Positions 1 to 9,713 of a stretch of DNA of 32,500 nt are shown here, piece by piece. The stretch comes from Zygnema cylindricum (lineage: Eukaryota > Streptophyta > Zygnematophyceae > Zygnematales > Zygnemataceae), in contig JBBHKE010001067.1 in NCBI GenBank assembly GCA_037447655.1, positions 1 through 32,500 of the forward strand. Reading direction: 5' to 3'. A program made the position numbers and the translations under genes. Below the pieces are notes generated by a model. It did not search any database and had not been told where the DNA came from. It was given only the letters and a program-made list of their open reading frames with translations. Positions within the stretch are counted from its first letter, which is position 1; each line of letters starts with the position of its first letter.

Positions 1-2811
1 GAAGTACATCTCCTCATCGGAGCATCACCATAACTGGCATCACTCCAAGTAGTGATGTCAGTATTCTCCCCACCCAAATGCAACCATAGATCCCTAGTTC
101 CTATCAAATATCTAAGGACTCTCTTAGCTGCCTCCCAATCCTTCTTAGTGGGAGCATTTAGACTTCTACTCAGCACTCCTACAATTGCAGCTAAATTTGG
201 CCGGGTACAATTCATAAAATAGATTAGGCTTCCCACTACTTGCTTGTAAGGAATAGTCTGCATGAACTTCTGTTCTTCAGGACTTAATTCCTTGTCTAAG
301 ACTATGACTCCTTCTTCCTCACTCCCCTCATTTCCCTTCTTTAACTCCACTGGAGTTCTACAACTATTAGCTTTATCCATTTGAAATTTTACCAACATGT
401 TCCCTATTGCTTCCTTTTGAGTCAATCTTATAATCTTTCTTTCTCGGTCTCTTTCTACTAGAATTCCCAAAATATGTTTTGCTTCCCCCATATCCTTCAT
501 TTCAAATCCTCCCTTAAGATCGGTTTTCAGTGTATTAATTTTTTCCATTGATTTACTTAAAACAAGCAAATCATAAATATAAATTGCAATAAATATAATA
601 CGTTCCTCATCTTCAAAAACATAGATTGAGTGATCTGAGCTGATCCGGATATATCCCAGACCGGTAAGAAACTCATCAAGTTTCTTATTCCACTGTCAAG
701 GCGCCTGTTTCAAACCATAAAGGGATTTAATCAGCCGGCATACCTTACTCTCCTCTCCTTCCTCCACAAATCCTTCGGGTTGTCGCATGAAGATCTCCTC
801 TTCCAATCCTCCATGCAAAAAGGTTGTCTTGATGTCCATATGGTGCACCTCCCTGTCTTCCTCTGCTGCTAGACTGAGAAGTATCTGGACGGAGGGAAAT
901 CTGACCACCGGGCAAAGGTTTCTTCGTAGTCGAATCCTTCTTTCTGTGTAAATCGTTTTGCCACTAATCGGGCTTTGTAACGCTCAATGGTGTTATCCTG
1001 ATTCAGTTTTAATTTGAAAACCCACTAACAACTGATTTGTTTTCTGTTAGGTGGATAGTCCACCATCTTTGAAGTATCGTCTGCCATAATTGAGGCCATC
1101 TCCTCATTGATGGTTGTCTTCCACCGGTTCTTTTCTGGACAAGTCATCGCCTCTCCATAAGTTTAAGGTTCATCTTGATGAGATATTTTTGTTACCTTGT
1201 TATTAACCTGTCTTTTTTGTAATCTTTTGCTACTTCTCCTTCCCCCCTCAAAATCTGTGGCCGGAATAGATGGTTCTCGTGGGTTTTTCGAACAATCTCG
1301 GCTTCTCCCCTATCCCTTGATTCCGAAGCAATTTCCATCACGTCTTCCGCTTCGGGTAGAGTTGTCAATGGAGTTTCCGCAGCCGAGTCCTTTTCGGTCT
1401 GATTTGTACCTGCAAGAATGTCATCTTCTCTAAAACCTGGATAGTTAGGAAGCTCAAAGTCATCATAATTTTCTGACGCAAATCTGATTTTTACTGACTT
1501 TGTATACTTGAAGGGATCCATAGACTTTCCTTCGTCCATAACTACTAGATATTTTACTAAGATTATATCTTCCCTTTTTAGATCATAAACTCTATATCCT
1601 TTAACATCCTCATCATATCCTAATAAGTATCCCGGTTTTCCTTTAGGATCTAGTTTCTAATTAGACCAATCTGTATCTAGACTGAATACTTGACTACCAA
1701 AAACCTTTAAATGAGATATGTCTGGTTTTCGGCCGGTCCATTTCTCATAAGGTGTTTGATCATTTATAGCTGAGGTAAGAACTCTATTTTAGAGGTAATT
1801 AGCACAGTTCTTTGCTTCTGCCGAAAACCTTTTTCCTATCTTCTTATCCGACAACATACTTCTAGCACAATCAGTCAGTGTCCTATTTAATTGTTCAGCA
1901 ACCCCATTCTGTTTCGGGTTTTCTGGAACTGTCTTTTGGTGTTGAACTCCATCTTCCCTCATAAAATCCTCAAACTGGTTAGAAGTATACTCTCCACCAT
2001 TGTCACTCATTACTCTCTTGATTGGAGTTTCATGGAGTTTTTTCGCTCCATACTTTATATTGTCTAAAACAATCTTGAGCTTTTGACCTGTTTTTAAAAA
2101 AATACACCCTGGAATACCGAGCCAATCATCAGTGATAGTCATCATAAATCTTTTACCCCCCGTTGAGGGCACTTTGGATGGTCCCCAAATATTTGTGTGT
2201 ACTAGATCTAGAATTTTTTTCTCCCTTATTTTTGGTTGTTTTGGGAAAGGGCAATCTGTGTACTTTACCTTAAGCACATCCACTACAATCACTTAGATTC
2301 TCACTCTCACTGAACTGAATTCCTTCCACCACTCCCATCTTTTTCATCTCTCTTAACTTATCTAGATTCACATGCCCAAGCCTCTTATGCCACATCATTA
2401 TATCATGAACACCAGCATAATAAAGTTTCTTCTTTTCATTGCTTAAAATCAGCCTAAACATCCCTGGCTACCTTTTTCAGCGGTGAAATAAACTTCCTCC
2501 TCAAAACTTGCTGTAGAGACTCCTTTGCTAGTGCTAGTATCAAAACCCTTATCTTCTAATACAGACGTAGAGATGAGGTTTTTGTTTAGCTTCGGAATAA
2601 ACATTACATCGGAGAATGTAACTATGGATGTCTTTTCTTCTACCTATACTTTCAAATCTACCAATCCTACAAGAGCAGTAGTGACTATCCTCCCATCCCT
2701 GCACTCTATCTCTACGGTGGGAATCTTTCTTATCTTAGTGAAAAGGTGTTTATCCTTACACATGTGCATGGAGGCACCTGAATCTACAATCCAGTCTGCT
2801 TCACTTTTCAA
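1..2811 (-). pseudogene. pol: pol of element E (PR-IN-RT-RNase H, broken, partial)
   Basis: Domains in order on the minus strand are: aspartic protease with DSGAS near 2770-2784; the integrase zinc domain (HKRLGHVN ... CSGC) at about 2270-2461; the integrase core at about 1789-2292; a linker at 1192-1539; RT at about 400-1130; and the start of RNase H from about 340 to the edge. Two catalytic losses can be read directly. The integrase HTD is HTN, and the RT box YVDD is YIYD (563-590). Second-Asp and Glu integrase motifs (SDNGGEY, KQNGVAE) persist. Several stops and frameshifts separate the blocks. The protein would have matured Gag-Pol, copied the RNA to DNA and inserted it. Confidence 0.88.
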
Positions 2812-3941
2812 TCAACCTAAAGCACATTTATGCTTTCGTGGAATTTCTACCTCGTTTGTCGCTTCAAACTCCTCATCCAATAGGAGCACATTGTCCTCGT
2901 CTTCGGATTCCACCTCATGTACCTGTGTCACAAGGGCCTTTTTCTTTCCTCTTAGGGTTCCACCGGTCTGCCCCTCCTTTAACCGAAACTCGGTTAGCTT
3001 AGTGCACTCCGCCATATAGTGCCCTGGTTTCTTACAGAAATGACATAAACCCTTGGGAGCCCTTGGTCCGAACTTGTCGGTGTGATTTTTCTGCTCCTCC
3101 CTTTCGTAATTTCTGATCGGTCTCCGGTAATCCTTGTTCCTCCAGTCAATCCCAGCTGCCAAGGCTTGCCCACTCTTTCCTCCCCTTCGGATCTCAATTG
3201 TATTCTCGCGAACGAGAATCATTCCTACCACAAATTCCAAATCCACCTTGAGTCCGACAAGTCCTGCACACGGTTGACTATGTTCTTGAACTCATCGGGT
3301 AGCTTCATCTGTAGACAGTCAACCTTTTCTTTTTCACTAAAATATTTTCTTGCACTCTCTAGCTCGATGAATAGTGTAGCAAGCTCATTGCAAAAATCTA
3401 ACATCTTCCCCCCTTTGTATACATACTCCTTAACTTTCTTATCATCCAACTGTTGTTGCTGAATCGTACCACTTCGCTACATGTCTATAAGAGCCATCCA
3501 AAGATCGGATGCCCTTTCTACTTGCAAATGAGGACATGCAAGTCCTTGAGTAAGATGGCGGTGGATGAAGTGCTTTGCCGCCATATTGTTGAAGTCCCAG
3601 GTATCAGTATCATTCCCCTCGTTCCTCATAATAGGTGACATGAATGCCAAACCACTTGGTATTGGTGTGGTCATCTCTTTCTCCTTTCCTTTGTCCACCA
3701 CCTCTCTTTCCTTTGTCTCCTCTGTTGAAGATGGATCTGCATCTCTAGTGAATTTGCCTCCTGTTAACCCTGGAGGTATCCCAAGACTGGATGGGCGCCA
3801 CACTCGTCCACTCACTCTTCCCCAAAACGGTTTCTCACATAGAGCTTCTGTCATCATACTTTCCCAGTATATGAAGCCAGCCCCATTGAATATGGGCAAC
3901 CTAGATGGTGGGCCCATAACCTGCAACTGTGAGACCTCCAT
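2812..3941 (-). pseudogene. gag: gag of element E (copia Gag, broken)
   Basis: Gag would form the virus-like particle and bind the RNA. The minus-strand frame opens at 3941, inside the LTR, with MEVSQLQ and runs across the primer site into VMGPPSRLPIFNG. A stop at about 3476 replaces a residue that is Asn in A. The next block, with YKGGKMLDFCNELATLF, ends at 3225. A frameshift then leads to a basic segment and an intact CCHC zinc knuckle, CHFCKKPGHYMAEC, near 3005-3046. The frame closes at about 2812, where A reads on into protease. At least one stop and one frameshift make this a pseudogene. The Trp codon that is TAG in A and D is intact here, in WIWNL. Confidence 0.88.
3906..3921 (-). other. 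Primer binding site of E, complement of initiator tRNA-Met anticodon arm
   Basis: On the minus strand the 16 bases GGTTATGGGCCCACCA follow the LTR end with no gap. As I recall the plant initiator tRNA-Met, this is an exact 16/16 complement of about nucleotides 24-39, covering the CAU anticodon and the 5' half of its stem. It is the best match of the five primer sites in the window. The usual plant site TGGTATCAGAGC is absent here. The site is also coding: it spells V-M-G-P-P in the gag frame. Confidence 0.8.
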
Positions 3942-4969
3942 AGGATCTCAGAGTAAGCAGCTCACACGAAGCCTCTAGGATAACCCTGACCCCTTTGTCT
4001 TTTAGCACGAATAACCGCCACCCTGGCAAACAAAAACTCTGACCACCTTCACCCTTGTGAAGGCAAGACTCCCGTGAGTCGATAGCAAAAAGAATCTGTG
4101 AATTTGCTCCTTTGAGCAGTAAGTTATGGAGGGTCAAAGTTGACCTTTGGTATAGAAGCTCTATAGGAGAGAGGGTCCTATCTACCATTTTTTTCTAAGT
4201 CCTATCTCTCTCTAAAACTCTATCTACTGACGTACGGCACCAATCATATTGTTGTACCGTACAGAAAGGTACAGCTTCCGGTGTACTGTATGTACGAACA
4301 TTGTACGACATGACAAAATGTCGACACATGTCTTTTCTGGATTCGTTTCCGTAATCCCTGGAGATGCCGAAATCCAATGTCGTGGTGCCACGTGTCATCC
4401 GATGTGGCAGCGACCATAAACCGCCGAAATCTTCTTCCGCGATCTCAGCATGCTTTCCGGCCGTCCGATTGAATGACGATTTCAATCGTAGCCGTCATAA
4501 ATAGTTGCGATGTATTTGTTTCGCTATCGAAACAAATGCGCGGTACTTATTTATTCTTTGTACTCGTAATCCGTACTTTTATTACTGACTCTATGTATCC
4601 CGTATATAGTTGTTGTTCAATGAATTAGCCTTCATGTTAACGTTTATTTACGTAATACACTCTATATCATTTACTACTAATCCTAGACTAAATGGATGAG
4701 GTTACCGGCTACCGGCGACCTTTCCCATCCAGAGGTACTAGGATCAAATCCTCTAGGCGACAATTTCCTTTTAGTAAATTAACTACTTTACTACCCCGTA
4801 AATCTCTGGGTAGCATAGGCAGCCATGACACTAGCTTCCTCTCCAACTTCTCAGTGACTGCAACAAGTGTGAGAGTTGGAGAGAGAAGTTAGAGTCAGAC
4901 TGCCTCGGCTTCTTTTTTTGCAATTTATTTTAGACCTAGAAAATACTAAAAGAACCATCAATTTCTACA
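3922..4969 (-). repeat. 5' LTR of element E (1048 bp)
   Basis: Read on the minus strand it begins TGTAGAAATT and ends CACAGTTGCA, directly before the primer site, so it has TG...CA ends. It shares with the LTRs of A, B, D and F, in order: a U3 hairpin (arms 4831-4848 and 4874-4892), a tRNA-like antisense module (about 4682-4757 on the plus strand), a G-box in TGACACGTGGC (about 4388-4398), a GTAC cluster (about 4200-4320), the block TAGGACTTAG, and two small hairpins (4067-4080 and 4047-4062). The gag ATG lies at 3941, 20 nt inside the LTR. Confidence 0.92.
4831..4892 (-). other. U3 hairpin with conserved loop (example: LTR of E)
   Basis: Arms 4831-4848 and 4874-4892 pair at 17 of 18 positions with one bulge. 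The loop keeps the core ACTTGT(C/T)GCAGTCACT seen, with small changes, in every LTR but C and X. Similar hairpins lie at 9785-9849, about 12067-12122, 15905-15980, 21320-21385, 23310-23380, 27338-27398 and 30478-30540. Confidence 0.7.
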
Positions 4970-4974
4970 GTAGG
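4970..4974. other. Presumed target duplication of element E (one side)
   Basis: The five bases gtagg abut the outer end of the E LTR. Elements A, D and F in this window each have exact 5-bp duplications, so a 5-bp copy is expected beyond the other LTR, outside the window. Confidence 0.4.
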
Positions 4975-5019
4975 ATGACATTCCACTGGAAAAAAAACCC
5001 GGAAAAAAAAAACGCAAAC

Positions 5020-6327
5020 GTAAGTCTTATCGTAAGTTGTGTTACGGGCTTTTCATGTGATCTTCTTAGATCGCTACTTTGATTAGCGACCATGCGATCA
5101 TCCAAATCTGACGGTTTAAATAAAAAATACCTCCAAACTGACGAAAAAAGACAAATTTGTTCGAATGTTTTTCAAAATTTAGACATGATGTTTAATTCTT
5201 TATCGATCGATGTGCAACTCAACCCTGTTACTATTATTTTTTATTTTGCGACCAATACAATATGGGTCTTAAGGCCATATTGTATGTTTTGCGTACAATA
5301 TTGTATGGGCCTACTTTCACCTACTTTTGAACTATGGTTTGAAGAGTGCTAAAAATAATTGTGCCGATAACTCTGTACTTACAACACCATACGCACTTTC
5401 GAAAAAAAGAAATGCGATTTTAGCATGGAATCTGCTACACCGCCAATTGCTTTAAGCGTAGTGTACGCTAAATCCATCCCGCTTTTTTTTTTCCATTATG
5501 GTAGTTCATTCTATTTTTTTCTTTACTCTATTTAGGGTTAATTTTTTAGTACCGTACAAAACGGAATTACGTGGTCATTTAATTAGTGTGGTATACGGAC
5601 ATTGTCAGACCGTACAAAATTGTACCTTTTTAAGTGAAAAAATATAATTAATGAGTTTTAGTAACTGCGGACGCATGAGAATGTGTGCTCTAAAAAGGGG
5701 CTATAATCGAGTTGTCAAATATCACGTTCGCACATATTCGTTCAGCAACCACGCTTCGACTATGTGAACGTACAATTTGTGTACAATTTGTCATATTTTG
5801 TTTGAAAGCATGTTTGCGACCGACATTTATTGTTTTCAAAAACCCAAATTAGAATTATTAAACAATTAGAATGTATGTTTTTTTTTTTTTTTAATTTCAA
5901 ATTCTTAATTAGCGTAAACCATTGTAATTTGTCATACACGCTAAAGAAATTTCTACGCTAATAGCGATTGGCGGTGTAGTTTATCCGTATTTTATCGCTA
6001 AAATGCTAATTGAGGTACAGTAACGTCCGGTATAAAAACTATAAGCTGTTATCGTAGGGTGTACCATACTTGCGTCGTACAATACTTGCTTGAAACCATA
6101 GTTCGAAAGTAGTTGAAAGTAGGCCCATACAATATGCCTATTGTATGCAAAACATACAATATGACCTTAAGACCCATATTGTATTCGGACCTATTCGGAC
6201 CAATTAAAACATTTGGACCAAAAATGTTTATTTACACCGTCAGATTCGGACGATCGAAAGGTCGCTGATCAAAGTAGCGATCTAGGAAGATCACATGAAA
6301 AGCCCTTAACGCAACTTACGATAAAGG
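5020..6327. mobile_element. Long inverted-repeat (MULE-like or foldback) non-autonomous element
   Basis: Two arms of roughly 300-460 bp are inverted copies of each other. The outer block TTATCGTAAGTTG at 5026 pairs with CAACTTACGATAA at about 6313-6325. Further in, the same order repeats: CTTTTCATGTGATCTTC, GATCGCTACTTTGAT, ATACAATATGGGTCTTAAGG, GTATGGGCCTACTTTCA, and CTACACCGCCAAT near 5432. The core (about 5490-5900) is unique and AT-rich, and I see no credible protein in it. Long arms without a gene fit a non-autonomous Mutator-like element. I could not fix the outer ends or a 9-bp target duplication, so the class is tentative. The left end may be clipped by insertion of E at 4969. Confidence 0.6.
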
Positions 6328-6987
6328 CGCCAACCAAAGGCCTACCATAAAAACACCTACTTTTGAACAATGCTTGAAACATTAGTTTTTAAAAGTGCGT
6401 AAAATATATGTGACCAAAATCGGGGGAAAAAAACAAACTTAAGTAGAAGCAAAATACTGAACAGAGTTAAAATTTCAATCTAGACAATTATTGTACATTT
6501 TTTTGAAGAAAGAACAAAAAAGTGTTTTGAAAAGCTGTACATCCGTACAACAAGAGTACAATAGACTTCGTCCGGTACATAAATTTCCTTTAAAAATATA
6601 GATTCCGTACGATACTGTAGGATTTGTTACCATATAGCGGTCTCCACCTCGGCCAACGGGAATCAATAAAGGTCATATTCCGTGTCGGCTAAACGTCTAC
6701 AGTATAATATGGTACAGTACAGTATGGTACAATACAGTACTGTACCTTTTTCTTGGATTTGTATTTTTCCAGCTGGCATGGTTGTGCTCAATGTGACACG
6801 CTAATACAGTGAATATAATATTATATTATATGTATGGTGCTCTAAAAAAACTTATTTTTAAACATTCTACACCGTAGTTTATAGAGTTCAAACTTTTCGA
6901 TTTCGTTTGACCAATTTTTGTACAGTACTAGATTCCTGTACGGAATTAGCAAAAACGGTGGCTAATTTTTTTTTTCTTTCATTTTTA
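6328..6987. other. AT-rich spacer with GTAC-rich repeats, no gene seen
   Basis: No convincing coding sequence. At 6350-6385 a block (CCTACTTTTGAACAATG, then TTGAAA) resembles 5312-5345 in the left arm of the neighbouring inverted repeat, in direct orientation, so a second partial copy of that family may be present. Positions 6708-6748 are a run of short palindromic units built on GGTACAGTACAGTATGG. Confidence 0.4.
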
Positions 6988-7682
6988 GGGTGGACTTCCA
7001 TTAGCGAAAAAGTGGGGTTTTTTATCGACGGCCGTACCGTTTCGTACAAGCTCATACATATTTTTTTGTTTTCAACGAAAACAACATTACACAAAATTGT
7101 CCAAGGTTGTAGGCGTTAATTAAGACCGTCAGATTCAATTGCACATTTTATCCGCGACGCCATGTCACCAACCCTACAGTTTTCTAAAACCGTGCAGAGT
7201 GAGGACAGTTCTCGAATATAGAACGTGTAAAAATAGGCTGTGTGGAAAAGGTAAAAAGAATCCAATATGAGCGCGCGCGTATGTGCGTACACGTCGCAAG
7301 GGCCATGTGCCTTCCGCTAGGATGGCCGCGAATCCGCCGAAATTATCGCATCACGCTCCCACCATCAAAGTTTGCCGCCGCCTTTTTGTCGTTGCGTTTT
7401 GAAATTTTGGGTAGTACATTTAATACCCTATGTACGAGTAATTAATTACTTCAGCTAGTACAGATATTATCTCCGCTGGTACAGATATTACCTCCGTTCG
7501 TACAGATATTGCGTTCTGACATTGCATTCGCATATTCTTTCAAGATTATAAGCATCGAATATTAACCTACGTGTTACCAACCAGAATGAGCCACGCAGGT
7601 TTACAGACACGACCTAATGGAAGGCATGCCCTTCAGTAAAATTTTCCGTACAATTAATGGGACGCCTAATGGAAGTCCACCC
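6988..7682. mobile_element. TTA-flanked MITE, PIF/Harbinger type
   Basis: A perfect 17-bp terminal inverted repeat, GGGTGGACTTCCATTAG, starts at 6988 and ends, inverted, at 7682. Each end is flanked by TTA (6985-6987 and 7683-7685), the target duplication typical of PIF/Harbinger elements. The 695-bp interior has no transposase and only random short frames, so it would depend on an enzyme supplied elsewhere. It contains the 21-bp triplet repeat at 7454-7513. Confidence 0.65.
7454..7513. repeat. Three tandem 21-bp units
   Basis: Units start at 7454, 7475 and 7496; each carries GTACAGATATT followed in the first two by A(T/C)CTCC. The third is shortened. Confidence 0.75.
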
Positions 7683-7752
7683 TTAATATTGTATAGCTTT
7701 TGCCCTTCAGGGCTTAGAGCGACAGCCTAATTAAAAGCTGCCTGTCCGGCAG

Positions 7753-7797
7753 AAAAAGAGCCAGTTTGCGGACAAAAAAAGAGCCAGTTTGCGGACA
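7753..7797. repeat. Two tandem 22-23-bp units
   Basis: The sequence AGAGCCAGTTTGCGGACA occurs twice, each after a run of A. The flanks GCCTGTCCGGC and GCGGACAGGC are partly inverted, so the pair may sit in a small hairpin. Confidence 0.7.
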
Positions 7798-8429
7798 GGC
7801 ATAACAGACCGACGCTTCGCCGTTAGTATTATCGATTCTATTTATGGTGATTCCGGGGAGGACGCTTTCTTATATTTACCGACGTCTGTCTTCTGTTGCT
7901 CGTCTCTCAAATCATGGTTTCATTCAGGGTTTCAAATTAGGGTTAAGAATAGGGTTTCAAATTTTATTTTTATTTTCTTTTTGTTTTTAATTTTCTTTTG
8001 TTTTAGTACTCTATAGCGTCTTATCTTTAGGATTAGGGTTTCTAGTCTCTTGACAAATTAGAGTTTCGGGTTAGGGTTTTAGCCTTTGCGTTATTTTCTT
8101 CTTTTGTCGCTTGTCTCCTAACGAATTAGGGTTTCTATTTTACTGTTATTTACTTCTTGTTTTTCTTTTTCTTTTCGTATTTGTTATTTCTACAGCGGCC
8201 GCTGTTTAGAACTAGGTTTCTGGTTTGTAACTTTTTATGAAAGTTTATTGTTCATTACTGCCTGTTCAGTTTTACAACTCTCTTGTCTTCTCGTTTCTAA
8301 CTTTTTTGTGTCTTTTTGTATTTGACAACTTTTAGGGTTATACGCTTGTTTATCCGTTTCCATTTTTCTTTTTTGTTCCTTTCTTTTTAGAGTTTTACCT
8401 CTTTTTCATTTAGGGTTAAGGTTTTGGTT

Positions 8430-8531
8430 TTGTTATTGCAATTTCTTCTTCGTACAGCTGATCAAAATTCCCTACCTACTTTGTTATTGCAGTTTCTTCT
8501 TCGTACAGCTGATCAAAATTCCGTACCTATT
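8430..8531. repeat. 51-bp tandem duplication
   Basis: Copies 8430-8480 and 8481-8531 differ at only a few bases; each contains TTCTTCTTCGTACAGCTGAT. The two CAGCTG E-box hexamers, each beside a GTAC, come with the duplication. Confidence 0.85.
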
Positions 8532-8792
8532 CTGTACCAGATATTCTATTCTTTTACTTTTTTTCTTTTACCGCACAGCCTTAAAACGAAACCATGGCCA
8601 TGGGTCAAAATTATGAGTCATCCAAACTAAATCTTCCCATCCCATTTCTTGATATGATCCTTAGTAAGACTCCTACTTGTTGGTGGAATGTCCACTTCGG
8701 ACTCCACACGTGTGTATCGCAGTAAATGCTGGTTCGCTAGTGCGCAGTTTATTGCAATAAATTTAGTTTCAAGCGCTTACAGGCACAATCGG

Positions 8793-8857
8793 CCGGGTAC
8801 CTCAGTTGGTAGAGTTAGAGTACGGCTGATAGAAGGTCCCGAGTTTGATCCTTGGCT
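8793..8857 (+). repeat. tRNA-like Pol III head (SINE or tRNA relic)
   Basis: The stretch contains CTCAGTTGGTAGAG at 8801-8814, close to a tRNA A box and D arm, and GAGTTTGATCC at 8841-8851, close to a B box, about 31 nt apart as in tRNAs. There is no convincing acceptor stem or anticodon arm. It lies between the two halves of the F-box, so a tRNA-derived SINE inserted in the gene is the simplest reading. I could not define its 3' end or a target duplication. Confidence 0.4.
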
Positions 8858-8866
8858 TAGACATTT

Positions 8867-9153
8867 AACCAAAGTTTTCACTTTGGCGCTCATCGATATG
8901 TTGAATATCGCCGATCCTCAACACTACCGGCGAGGCTCGAAAATTCGCCCTCTTGGCCTGTGTCTGCAAAATGTTTTTGGCCTCCGGGGAGATCTGTTTT
9001 AGTTCTCCGTAACCAAAGTTTTCACTTTGGCGCGCATGCGATATGTTGAATATCGCCGATCCTCAACACTACCGGCGAGGCTCGAAAACTCGCCTTCTTG
9101 GACTGTGTCTGCAAAACGTTTGGCCTCCGAGGAGATCCGTTTTAGTTCTTCGT
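8867..9153. repeat. Tandem duplication of 143-144 bp within the F-box pseudogene
   Basis: Copy 1 is 8867-9010 and copy 2 is 9011-9153. Both begin AACCAAAGTTTTCACTTTGG and end near TTTTAGTTCT(C/T)CGT, at roughly 90% identity. The repeated unit holds the second half of the F-box. Confidence 0.9.
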
Positions 9154-9713
9154 ATCGATAATAGTGTTGAAACCGAAAGGGAGAACGTCGCTAACATCTA
9201 TGAAATTCCGTTGCGTTTGTCGCGTAATGTCCATCTCGCACCAAACGTGACAAGAGTCGCGTCAAGTGTGGAAGATTCTCATTTTGCTCTCCTTAACTGG
9301 TCGATGGTTGTCAGAAAAACGCTCACTTCCTTAGAGATTCCTGAACTGAAATCGAATCATTTGAAAATGTTGAGTGAGTTTCCACTTTTGGAAGACTAAA
9401 AAGCGATCGTGACACGCGAACTTCTCACGCTGGATATATGGACCGTTTTTCAAAAGCTCCATGGGATAAAAAAACTCAAATGTGGAAATTGTTGGAAGTG
9501 CTTTTTGTATGTTTGAAGAGACTGAACTGGTTTCTTTCTTCCATTTCTTTCCCAACCTCGTTTCATTGACGTTGAAATGGAACTACCACATTTTCATTTG
9601 TAACGTTACTCATACAAATATTAGTGTTCTCAACGTAGAGATGCGTGCTAATAAGTGTATAATCGATTGTCCAAATCTTACATGTTTAATATTGCAAAAA
9701 TACCATGGGTTTG

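Larger units (their letters stand above)
1..4969 (-). mobile_element. Element E: Ty1/copia LTR retrotransposon, degenerate, truncated by window edge
   Basis: On the minus strand the order is 5' LTR (3922-4969), primer site, gag, protease, integrase, RT and RNase H, which is the copia order. The element leaves the window inside RNase H, so its 3' LTR is not visible. Its nucleotide sequence is very close to element A throughout: the RNase H start near positions 1-80 differs from A 20735-20820 by only a few bases. They are copies of one family. E is dead: stops and frameshifts interrupt every domain, the first integrase Asp is Asn, and the RT YVDD box reads YIYD. The outer LTR base is 4969, where the reversed LTR begins TGTAGAAATT; the next five bases, gtagg, are the presumed target duplication, which cannot be checked here. 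Confidence 0.93.
7683..8593. other. T-rich, telo-box-rich segment upstream of the F-box pseudogene
   Basis: About a dozen separate TTAGGGTTT or AGGGTTT motifs lie between about 7925 and 8420, in a plus strand very rich in T. They are irregularly spaced, so this is not a telomere array. In plants such telo-boxes and T-rich stretches are common in promoters and 5' untranslated regions or introns of expressed genes. Position and orientation before the ATG at 8594 fit the leader of the F-box gene. A 51-bp tandem duplication follows at 8430-8531. No coding sequence is supported. Confidence 0.4.
8594..9713 (+). pseudogene. Degenerate F-box/LRR protein gene, interrupted by element B
   Basis: An ATG at 8594 in good plant context (ACCATGGCC) opens MAMGQNYESSKLNLPIPFLDMI, whose LPxxxLDxILS pattern is the first half of an F-box. 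The second half appears twice further on because of a tandem duplication: ARKFALLACVCKMF near 8928-8970 and ARKLAFLDCVCKTF near 9071-9115. Leucine-rich blocks follow in shifting frames: TSLEIPELKSNHLKMLSEFP (to 9398), LDIWTVFQKLHGIKKLKCGN (about 9430-9490) and FPNLVSLTLKWNY with CPNLTCLILQ (9482-9713). Such proteins are substrate receptors of SCF ubiquitin ligases. A SINE-like head splits the F-box, and several frameshifts and stops disable it. The LTR of B cuts it at 9714. The family call rests on motif reading only. Confidence 0.5.

Noticed and set aside
2525-3019. Plus-strand open frame of 164 codons
   Set aside because: It lies antisense to the gag-protease part of element E and has no motif of its own; it is a shadow of the minus-strand coding sequence.
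7925-8420. Interstitial telomere array
   Set aside because: The AGGGTTT motifs are scattered with unequal spacing and other sequence between them; there is no tandem TTTAGGG run.
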